From NCBI GenBank assembly GCA_005885085.1, contig VAXY01000208.1, forward strand, positions 598-8,327: a stretch of DNA of 7,730 nt, read 5' to 3'. Positions 1 to 4,906 of this stretch are shown one piece after another. The stretch comes from Actinomycetota bacterium. Its GTDB lineage: Bacteria; Actinomycetota; Thermoleophilia; Gaiellales; Gaiellaceae. The position numbers and the translations under genes are program-made. Numbering within the stretch: position 1 is the stretch's first letter; each line of letters starts with the position of its first letter. A model generated the notes under the pieces. The model made no database searches, was not told the origin of the DNA, and saw nothing but the letters and a program-made list of their open reading frames with translations.

Positions 1-241
1 TGAGGATCGACGCGTGTGTCGTCTTGTGACCTTCGAGCACCACGTCGAGGATGGCGTGGAGGCCGCCGGCACCCGTCAGGACGCGCCGCAGCTCACGCTC
101 GGGGACGGAGATCGCGAAGGACTCCTTCCCGTTCCCGTACAGGACGCCGGGAATCATCCCTTCACGGCGCAGCCGGCGAGCATCGCGAGATCCGCGCCGC
201 TCGCGCTCCTTCACCTGCAGCTTGACTCGTTCGCCCGCCAT
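1..241 (-). CDS. rplY: 50S ribosomal protein L25/CTC-family, N-terminal 80 residues (runs off the window edge)
   Basis: L25 binds 5S rRNA in the large ribosomal subunit; longer actinobacterial members are of the CTC/TL5 type with an extra C-terminal domain. What is seen: an ATG at 241 opens a frame that runs to the window edge without a stop, giving 80 complete codons. The protein starts MAGERVKLQVKERERRGSRD and continues with the family hallmarks ARRLRREGMIPGVLYGNG (about residues 21-38) and a later VPERELRRVL segment, then HAILDVVLEGHKTTHASIL at the edge. No other start is possible, because an in-frame TAG lies seven codons upstream with no ATG, GTG or TTG between. It follows prs after 39 bases, the usual prs-rplY order, so co-transcription is likely. 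No Shine-Dalgarno sequence is visible before the ATG, which instead lies in a small inverted repeat. The C-terminal part lies outside the window, so CTC-type length cannot be judged. Confidence 0.9.
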   Translation of the reverse strand, partial: MAGERVKLQVKERERRGSRDARRLRREGMIPGVLYGNGKESFAISVPERELRRVLTGAGGLHAILDVVLEGHKTTHASIL

Positions 242-256
242 TTCGGCGCCGAATGG
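238..256 (-). promoter_or_regulatory. Inverted repeat that includes the rplY start codon
   Basis: Read on the minus strand, CCATT-CGG-C-GCCG-A-AATGG can fold so that CCATT pairs with AATGG. The AATGG arm contains the rplY ATG. The inner core TTCGGCGCCGAA (242-253) is a perfect 12-base palindrome occupying the place where a Shine-Dalgarno would be expected. This could occlude initiation and serve translational control, but the stem is short and has one bulge. The structure is seen in the sequence; the role is inference. Confidence 0.3.
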
Positions 257-280
257 TAGCTACTTCTTGAGGAAGCCTGC

Positions 281-1299
281 CTAGAACAGCGCGTTCATGT
301 CGCCGAAGATCGCGGAGACGGAGTCGTCCGCGAAGATGTTGTGGATCGTCTCGGCGAGAATGTCGGCGATCGGGAGCACGGTTACGCGTTCCGGCTTCGT
401 CAGCGGATCGATCGGGACGGTGTCCGTGACGATCACCCGGTCGAGCGGGCTCTCCTCGATGCGTTGGATCGCCGGCGGCGAGAAGATGCCGTGCGTCGCA
501 CAGGCATACACCTTCTTCGCGCCATGGTCCTTGAGGAACTGCGCCCCCGCGACGAGCGTCCCGGCCGTATCGACCATGTCGTCGGTCATCACTGCACACC
601 TGTCCTCGACGCTGCCGATCACGTTCGTGATGTGCGCGACGTTGTGCGCAGGGCGGTCCTTCTGTAGGACGGCAAGCTCTCCCCCAATCATCTCCGCGAA
701 CTTGCTCGCAAGGCGGGTGCGACCTGTATCGGGCGCAACGGCGACGACCTCTTCGGGCAGTCCGAGGTCCCTGACGTACTGAGCCAGCATCGGCAGCGCC
801 GTCATGTGGTCGACGGGGACGTCGAAGAAGCCCTGGATCTGACCGGCGTGCAAGTCCATCGTGAGGACGCGGTCGGCTCCTGCCGTCTGGAGCATCTCCG
901 CGATCAGCTTGGCGGTGATCGGCTCCCGCGGGCGCGACTTCTTGTCCTGCCGCGAATACGGGTAGAGGGGCATTACGGCGGTGATTCGCTTCGCCGAAGC
1001 GAGCTTCGCCGCATCGATCATGATCAGCAGCTCCATCAAGTGCTGGTCGACGGGCGGCGAGCTCGTCTGCACGATGAAGAGGTCGTGCCGTCAGAGAACG
1101 TTCGCAGGGAGACATCCCCCACCTGGATGCCGAGCTTCTCTGCGATCCGCTGCGCGAGCTCCGGATGCGAACGGCCGGCGAACAGCATCAGCCGCTTCGA
1201 CGGCCCGGTCTCGATCCAGTGCTCCGGCTTGACCTCGGGCTTGGCCTCGGCGACCTCGAGTCCCGGCAGGCGGGTCAGCTCAGTCGTTGCGCTTTCCAC
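281..1299 (-). CDS. prs: Ribose-phosphate pyrophosphokinase (PRPP synthetase), disrupted by an apparent ~37-base deletion and frameshift near 1085-1089
   Basis: The enzyme makes PRPP from ribose 5-phosphate and ATP in the cytoplasm, for purine, pyrimidine, histidine, tryptophan and NAD synthesis. The N-terminal frame starts at GTG 1299 (GAGG at 1309-1312, nine bases upstream) and reads KRLMLFAGRSHPELAQRIAEKLG...LRTFSDG. After that glycine (1087-1089) it goes out of frame and stops at 1036. The other frame begins DLFIVQTSSPPVDQ at about 1084 and runs to the TAG at 281. It carries YSRQDKKSRPREPITAKL, MDLHAGQIQGFFDVPVDH, the flexible-loop KDRP and the PRPP loop DDMVDTAGT (557-583). Family members have about 13 residues (an EIYVR...SVRGA-like stretch) between FSDG and DLFIVQ, part of the ATP site; here only two bases remain. 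The start overlaps glmU by 20 bases. About 32 residues precede the usual family N-terminus. If the lesion is real, the product is inactive; an assembly or read error is the main alternative. The identity of the gene is certain. Confidence 0.9.
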
Positions 1300-2596
1300 G
1301 GAGATAGCCCTCTTTCGTGATCTGCTTCGGTGGGAATCCAGCGAGCGATTCGGGAGGGACATCTTCTGTTATGTACGCCCCGCCCGCAATCCATGCATCG
1401 TCCCCGATCTCGACCGGCGCCTCGAAGCCATTGTGGATGCCGGTCCTGACGTTGCGGCCGATCTTCGTCCTCCCCTTAGGCCGGCCGGGCTGATGGGGGA
1501 AGTTGGCGGTGATGTTCCCGGCCGCGACGTTCGTGTCCTCGCCGATCTCGGCATCGCCGATGTAGGAGAGATGCGGCACCTTCGTCCGCGCACCGACGTC
1601 CGAGTTCTTGATCTCGACGAACGCGCCGGCCCTGGCGCCGGGACCGAGCTTCGTTCCCGGGCGCAGGTAACAGAACGGCCCTACCTTGACGTCCGGCCCG
1701 ATCTCGGCGTCGACCGCGACCGCGTGCGGCCCCACCTCCGCGCGGGCCGCAACCCGGGTCTTTCCACGCAGGACGGTGAAGGGATGAATCGTCGAATCCG
1801 GCTCGAGCTCGACCTCGGGATCGATCCACGTCGTCTGCGGGTCGACGATCGTCACCCCGGCCAGCATGTGTTCTCTGTTCACGCGCGCGCGCAGGAAGGC
1901 GGCGGCGTCTGCCAGCTCGGCGCGGGTGTTCACGCCCTCGACCTCGTCCGCGTCCGGCGCCTTGAACACCGCCACCGCCTCCCCAGCCTCGACCAGCAAC
2001 CGCACCGCATCCGTCAGATAGAGCTCGCCCTGCGCGTTGACCGGTTGGATCCGGTCGAGCGCGGGCCACAGTTTGTCAGCCGCGAACACGTAGATGGAGG
2101 AGTTGACCTCCCGGATCGCACGCCGGCTTTCGTCGGCGTCGGCGTACTCGACGATCTGCTCGAGCCGGCCGTCGCCGTCGCGGACGATGCGGCCGTAGGC
2201 TCGGGCGTCGGATGGCTCGAAGGACAGCACCGTCGCGGTGGCGCCGGAGGTGCGGTGCTCCTCTACGAGTTTTTGCAGCAGCTGCGGGCTCAGGCGCGGA
2301 TGGTCGCCGGAGACGACGAGCAGCTCCTTCGCGCCGCCGGCCTTCTGGCGCGCCGCGCGTAGCGAGTCGCCCGTGCCGAGCGGCTCCTCCTGTACCGCAA
2401 CGTCGATCCCGTCGAAGGCGTCGACGGCGTCCGGTGCGACCACGAGCACGAGCGGATCAGGTCGCAAAGGCTCGACCGCCGCGACGACCCAGTCGACCAG
2501 GCGGCGCCCGAGCAGCGGGTGGAGGTGCTTCGGCGTTGCGGACTTCATCCGCGTGCCGAGCCCGGCGGCCATGACGACGGCTGCGAAGTCGCTCAA
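1280..2596 (-). CDS. glmU: Bifunctional UDP-N-acetylglucosamine pyrophosphorylase / glucosamine-1-phosphate N-acetyltransferase
   Basis: GlmU acetylates glucosamine-1-phosphate with acetyl-CoA and then couples GlcNAc-1-P to UTP, giving UDP-GlcNAc for peptidoglycan. At 438 residues it is slightly short of the usual 450-460. The N-terminal uridyltransferase shows AAGLGTRM (10-17), PKHLH (22-26), LGTG (73-76), the metal-binding aspartate in SGDHP (D98), YGRI, IVE, EVN and GVNTR. The C-terminal left-handed beta-helix has hexapeptide repeats, LRPGT, VEIKNSD and PHLSYIGD with the expected catalytic histidine. The usual NYDG loop after the GNIT segment is replaced by NFPHQPGRPKGRTKIG, about three residues longer. 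The start is TTG at 2596. It is the only in-frame start that keeps the AAG motif, since the next ATG is inside it, and it lies two bases after tRNA-Gln. No Shine-Dalgarno is visible. Prs follows with a 20-base overlap. Confidence 0.95.
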   Translation of the reverse strand: MSDFAAVVMAAGLGTRMKSATPKHLHPLLGRRLVDWVVAAVEPLRPDPLVLVVAPDAVDAFDGIDVAVQEEPLGTGDSLRAARQKAGGAKELLVVSGDHPRLSPQLLQKLVEEHRTSGATATVLSFEPSDARAYGRIVRDGDGRLEQIVEYADADESRRAIREVNSSIYVFAADKLWPALDRIQPVNAQGELYLTDAVRLLVEAGEAVAVFKAPDADEVEGVNTRAELADAAAFLRARVNREHMLAGVTIVDPQTTWIDPEVELEPDSTIHPFTVLRGKTRVAARAEVGPHAVAVDAEIGPDVKVGPFCYLRPGTKLGPGARAGAFVEIKNSDVGARTKVPHLSYIGDAEIGEDTNVAAGNITANFPHQPGRPKGRTKIGRNVRTGIHNGFEAPVEIGDDAWIAGGAYITEDVPPESLAGFPPKQITKEGYLRGKRND

Positions 2597-2598
2597 AG

Positions 2599-2669
2599 CT
2601 GGGGCGCCAGGATTCGAACCTGGGATCGCGGGACCAAAACCCGCTGCCTTACCACTTGGCTACGCCCCA
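2599..2669 (-). tRNA. tRNA-Gln, anticodon UUG
   Basis: A full cloverleaf can be drawn on the minus strand. The acceptor stem is TGGGGCG (2663-2669) with CGCCCCA (2600-2606) and discriminator G at 2599. The D-arm is GCC...GGC around AAGTGGTAA. The anticodon stem GCGGG/CCCGC holds the loop TTTTGGT, giving anticodon TTG for CAA codons. The T-arm is CCAGG-TTCGAAT-CCTGG. The CCA end is not encoded. The 71-base length and the U-G-rich 5' end fit bacterial tRNA-Gln. glmU begins two bases after the discriminator, so the two are probably co-transcribed and the tRNA 3' end must be cut from the glmU message. Confidence 0.96.
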
Positions 2670-2671
2670 TC

Positions 2672-2706
2672 ACGCCGAAAGGGTATGTCCTAGTGTCGCG
2701 GACACT
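2672..2706 (-). promoter_or_regulatory. Probable promoter/operator region of the tRNA-Gln-glmU transcript
   Basis: Immediately upstream of the intact tRNA, the minus strand reads AGTGTC-CGC-GACACT (2692-2706, a perfect six-base inverted repeat), then AGGACATACCCTTTCGGCG, then the tRNA. TACCCT would fit a loose TANNNT -10 box ten bases before the tRNA, but no good -35 is apparent. The same segment is repeated twice further upstream. A promoter is expected here because the preceding gene ends about 280 bases away at strong hairpins, but the exact boxes are not certain. Confidence 0.35.
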
Positions 2707-2729
2707 CGGCTCGGCCACGGCCGGCGGTC

Positions 2730-2747
2730 GGCGTCGCAAGCGACGCC
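2730..2747 (-). other. Perfect 8-base inverted repeat GGCGTCGC-tt-GCGACGCC
   Basis: The repeat is 8+8 bases with a two-base centre, so the RNA would form about seven pairs with a four-base loop. On the minus strand it directly follows the D-arm-like end of the truncated tRNA copy at 2745-2768 and overlaps its last three bases. There is no T-run, so a classical terminator is not indicated. Confidence 0.55.
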
Positions 2748-2768
2748 TCAGCACTTGGCTACGCCCCA
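2745..2768 (-). pseudogene. Truncated tRNA-Gln copy: acceptor 5' strand plus D-arm (24 bases)
   Basis: The minus strand reads TGGGGCGTAGCCAAGTG followed by CTGAGGC. This matches the first 24 bases of the intact tRNA-Gln with two substitutions, both inside the D-loop. The GCC/GGC D-stem is therefore kept. After it the match ends and a GCGTCGC hairpin takes the place of the anticodon arm. It is preceded by its own copy of the tRNA upstream flank. It cannot form a tRNA. Confidence 0.7.
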
Positions 2769-2834
2769 TCAGCGGGAAGGGTATGTCCTAGTCTCGCGGA
2801 CACTCGGCCCGGCCACGGCCGGCGGCCGCAGCGT

Positions 2835-2848
2835 TTGGCTACGCCCCA
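2835..2848 (-). pseudogene. Truncated tRNA-Gln copy: first 14 bases only
   Basis: The minus strand reads TGGGGCGTAGCCAA, identical to the start of tRNA-Gln, and then diverges into ACGCTGCGGCC. Its upstream flank is the copy most similar to that of the real tRNA gene. Taken alone it would be too short to call; its position in the tandem array makes it convincing. Confidence 0.6.
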
Positions 2849-2890
2849 TCACGCCGAAAGGGTATGTCCTAGTGTCGCGGAGGCTCGGGT

Positions 2891-2909
2891 CGGCCGCGGC
2901 CCGCGGCCG
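2891..2909. other. GC-only palindrome CGGCCGCGG-C-CCGCGGCCG
   Basis: Nine-base arms around a single central base form the tail of the third repeat unit and overlap the hairpin at 2905-2930. It may add to transcription stopping between the two operons, but it could equally be part of the GC-rich repeat tail. Confidence 0.5.
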
Positions 2910-2930
2910 CAGCGTCAAGCCGCTGCGGCC
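2905..2930 (-). terminator. Strong hairpin downstream of the first operon, without a T-tract
   Basis: GGCCGCAGCG and CGCTGCGGCC are perfect ten-base arms around a six-base loop, 17 bases after the stop of the small membrane gene in the direction of transcription. A terminator is expected here, and GC-rich hairpins lacking a U-tract are common in high-GC actinobacteria. A second, mutually exclusive pairing exists: GTCAAG (2914-2919) with CTTGAC (2930-2935), extended by CCG/CGG. The hairpin is seen; termination is inference. Confidence 0.45.
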
Positions 2931-2947
2931 TTGACCAGCGTTGAAGG

Positions 2948-3316
2948 CTAGGCGTGTCTGCGATCGGAGAACAGATAGACGAGCGCGACAATGGCAAAAA
3001 CAGCAATGGCGACGATCGCGACGAGCTTGAGGATGAACGCGAAGATGATCACCAGGATCGCGAGCGCCTGAGAGGTGGCGGCAATCCACGAGAGTTGGCG
3101 CGCGACGTCCCATTTCATCTGGCGGCCGGCCACGATGTAGAAAGCCAGCACGATTACCGCCATGATCAGGATCGTCCAACGTCCGATGTCATGTGAGAAC
3201 GCGGCGATCAAGCCCTCGATCACGGCCACCCAGAGCGCAATCCTCACGCGCCTTTCACGGAGCCAGCGGCCGGTTCGCGTGGTGCCTGCCTCGATCATCG
3301 GCTGCGTATAGGCCAC
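2948..3316 (-). CDS. Small integral membrane protein of unknown function
   Basis: I do not recognise the family. The 122-residue product has a short basic N-terminal part (TGRWLRERRVR), then hydrophobic segments at about residues 26-40 (IALWVAVIEGLIAAF), 47-64 (WTILIMAVIVLAFYIVAG) and a long stretch near 83-116 (QALAILVIIF...FAIVALVYLF) probably crossing twice. It ends in a short basic tail, SDRRHA. Four membrane passes are likely, with no signal peptide or catalytic motif. Start choice is uncertain. GTG at 3316 lies four bases after the ispE stop; TTG at 3319 is one codon earlier, and an ATG at 3298 would also keep every hydrophobic segment. No clear Shine-Dalgarno is present, so coupling to ispE translation is likely. 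Codon usage resembles the neighbouring genes. It is the last gene of the operon, followed by strong hairpins. Confidence 0.75.
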   Translation of the reverse strand: MAYTQPMIEAGTTRTGRWLRERRVRIALWVAVIEGLIAAFSHDIGRWTILIMAVIVLAFYIVAGRQMKWDVARQLSWIAATSQALAILVIIFAFILKLVAIVAIAVFAIVALVYLFSDRRHA

Positions 3317-3320
3317 CAAA

Positions 3321-4133
3321 TCAACGGTACCACGCTGGTGCCGTCAGCCAGGTGCGCCCGATCCTGGACATCTCCTTCCGCGCGTCACGCGCCTGGTGGC
3401 CGTGGAGGAACAGGCCGTACACGGCCGGGCCGGCGCCGGTGACGTCGGCCCGGAAGGCACCAAGCCGGACGAGCTTCGCGGCCAGCGGTGACGAGGCGAG
3501 GTCGTTGGCCGGAAGCCCCGAGAGGTCACGCGGACGGCGGACCCCGCTCACCACGTCGAGGACGCGAGCACGTCTCGCCTCGTAGTCCCGTTCCCCTCCG
3601 CGCGTGTCGAAGGCCGTGTACACCTCACGCGTCGACGACTTCGCCGCGGCCTTGGGTACGACGAGCACGATCCAGTAGTCCTGCGGGAGGTCGAGCGGCG
3701 CGAGCTCGGTTCCGTCACCCGTGCCGAGCCGGGGACCGTCAACCAGGAAGTAGGGCACGTCCGCGCCGAGCTCGTGCGCCCTTGTTCGAAGTTCGTCTTC
3801 CGAGAGCGGCGGCTGGCGGAGTGCGTTGGCGAGCCGCAACGCGGTGGCGGCGTCCGAGCTGCCGCCGCCGAGCCCGGCCGCGACCGGGATGCGCTTCCTG
3901 ATCTGCGCGGCGAAGCTCGAGCCGTTCGCCCCGGCGACGGATTCGAGCGCGCGCCGGACGAGCGTGTCCTCGGCGAAGCCGCCGACTCGCAACGAGGGTG
4001 CGCGCTCGACCGCGATGTGGTCGCACAGCGCGACCCGCTGGTAGACGGTCACCAACTCATGGCGGCCGTCTGCGCGGCGCGGGCCGACGACAAGGGCGAG
4101 GTTGATCTTGCCCGGCGCGGCGCCGCGCTTCAT
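3321..4133 (-). CDS. ispE: 4-diphosphocytidyl-2-C-methyl-D-erythritol kinase
   Basis: IspE phosphorylates the 2-hydroxyl of CDP-methylerythritol with ATP, the fourth step of the MEP isoprenoid pathway. The 270-residue protein is a complete GHMP kinase. N-terminal APGKINLALVV (residues 6-16) holds the substrate lysine K9. DGRHELVTVYQRV follows at 22-34. The glycine-rich ATP loop is IPVAAGLGGGSSDAA (82-96), ADVPYFL contains the expected catalytic aspartate D125, and the third GHMP motif is TGAGPAVYGLF (GAG at 233-235). The length is a little under the usual 280-310. The ATG start overlaps the rsmA stop as ATGA (4130-4133). An ispE next to rsmA is the standard actinobacterial order. Nothing is missing from the motifs. 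Confidence 0.95.
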   Translation of the reverse strand: MKRGAAPGKINLALVVGPRRADGRHELVTVYQRVALCDHIAVERAPSLRVGGFAEDTLVRRALESVAGANGSSFAAQIRKRIPVAAGLGGGSSDAATALRLANALRQPPLSEDELRTRAHELGADVPYFLVDGPRLGTGDGTELAPLDLPQDYWIVLVVPKAAAKSSTREVYTAFDTRGGERDYEARRARVLDVVSGVRRPRDLSGLPANDLASSPLAAKLVRLGAFRADVTGAGPAVYGLFLHGHQARDARKEMSRIGRTWLTAPAWYR

Positions 4134-4906
4134 CGCAGCGCCTCCGCGAGCCCGACGAAGTCGGCGGGTGCCAGCTCCTCGGCGCGCACGTTCGGCGCGA
4201 GCCCGGCGGCGGCGAGCGCCGCCTCAGCGCGGGAGCGACCCGTCAGCCCGGCGAGCTCGAGCGAGTTGGCGAGCCGCTTGCGCCGGTGCGCGAAGCCCGC
4301 CTCGACGACGCGCTTGATCCAGCGGTATTCGTCCGGGAGCTGCGTCCGCCGGAACGCGGCGATCGCCGACTCCACGTTCGGACGCGGCCGAAAGACCGTG
4401 CGCGACACCGGGTGAAAGCCCGTCCGCTCCGCAACGAGCTGGACGAGCACCGAGACGGCGCCGTAGGCTTTCGTCGACGGCTTCGCGAAGAAGCGGTCGG
4501 CAACCTCTCGTTGCACCATCACGCACCAGAGCTCGATGCCTGGCAGGCGGTCGAGGCTCTCCACGACGAGGGGCGTCGCGATGTTGTACGGGAGGTTGGC
4601 GACGAGCTTCGTCGCCATCGGAGCGACGCTCGCGAGATCCAGCTGCAGCGCGTCGCCGAACTGGAGCCGAACGTTCGAGCGGCCGGCGAGCCGTTCGGTC
4701 AGCTGCGGCTCCAGCGACCGGTCGAGCTCGACGGCGTACACCTGTCGCACCCGATCTGCGAGGTAGGTCGTGAGGACGCCGAGACCGGGCCCGACCTCGA
4801 GCACAACGTCATCCTCGCCGAGCTCGGCGAGACGGCCGATCACGCCGAGGATGTTCTCGTCGACGAGGAAGTGCTGGCCGAGCTCCTTCTTCGCGCGCAC
4901 GCTCAC
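4130..4906 (-). CDS. rsmA: 16S rRNA (adenine(1518)-N6/adenine(1519)-N6)-dimethyltransferase
   Basis: RsmA (KsgA) uses SAM to dimethylate two adjacent adenines in helix 45 of 16S rRNA, a late step in small-subunit assembly. The 258-residue protein starts at GTG 4906, sharing GTGA with the tatD stop. The frame stays open far upstream, but homology begins only at SVRAKKELGQHFLVDENIL, so the longer frame is rejected. Motifs: VLEVGPGLGVLTTYL (35-49, SAM motif I), VYAVELD (56-62, acidic motif II), GDALQLDL (84-91), catalytic NLPY (104-107), VMVQREVADRF, and FRPRPNVESAIAAF toward the C-terminus. All are intact and the length is normal. No rpf or RNase M5 gene lies between tatD and rsmA, although those are often present in other Gram-positive genomes. 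Confidence 0.96.
   Translation of the reverse strand: MSVRAKKELGQHFLVDENILGVIGRLAELGEDDVVLEVGPGLGVLTTYLADRVRQVYAVELDRSLEPQLTERLAGRSNVRLQFGDALQLDLASVAPMATKLVANLPYNIATPLVVESLDRLPGIELWCVMVQREVADRFFAKPSTKAYGAVSVLVQLVAERTGFHPVSRTVFRPRPNVESAIAAFRRTQLPDEYRWIKRVVEAGFAHRRKRLANSLELAGLTGRSRAEAALAAAGLAPNVRAEELAPADFVGLAEALR

Larger units (their letters stand above)
2656..2914 (-). repeat. Three diverged tandem copies of the tRNA-Gln 5' end plus its upstream flank
   Basis: Three units start at 2656, 2755 and 2835 (spacings 99 and 80). Each begins on the plus strand with TTGGCTACGCCCCATC, the complement of the tRNA-Gln 5' end, and continues through GGGTATGTCCTAGT, a TCGCGGA core, CTCGG and a GC-rich CGGCC tail. 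Units one and three are identical for their first 47 bases (2656-2702 and 2835-2881). Unit two has small substitutions and one deleted base. The tails differ: unit one ends in a GCGTCGC hairpin, while units two and three share GGCCGCAGCG. The divergence shows the array is not a simple assembly stutter. It looks like tandem duplication of a promoter plus tRNA start; the function is unknown. Confidence 0.9.

Noticed and set aside
806..2362. Long plus-strand open frame (518 codons) opposite glmU and prs
   Set aside because: Its translation is dominated by Arg, Asp, Val and Leu with no recognisable domain, and it mirrors two well-conserved minus-strand genes. It is a GC-bias shadow.
2653..2770. 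Integration site of a mobile element at tRNA-Gln (att duplication)
   Set aside because: The duplicated part is the 5' end plus the upstream flank, whereas integrases typically duplicate the 3' half. No integrase or foreign DNA lies between the copies.
2656..2914. CRISPR array
   Set aside because: There are only three units, with unequal spacing, long imperfect repeats containing tRNA sequence, and no spacer/repeat alternation or cas genes.
2519..2934. Plus-strand frames with a repeated GYVLVSRTLG-like peptide
   Set aside because: The peptide repeats only because the DNA repeat is read through. The frame changes between copies, and the frames overlap the tRNA gene.
2670..2947. T-box or other riboswitch ahead of glmU
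   Set aside because: I see no T-box AGGGTGG-type motif, specifier stem or known riboswitch core. The tRNA itself lies between this region and glmU.
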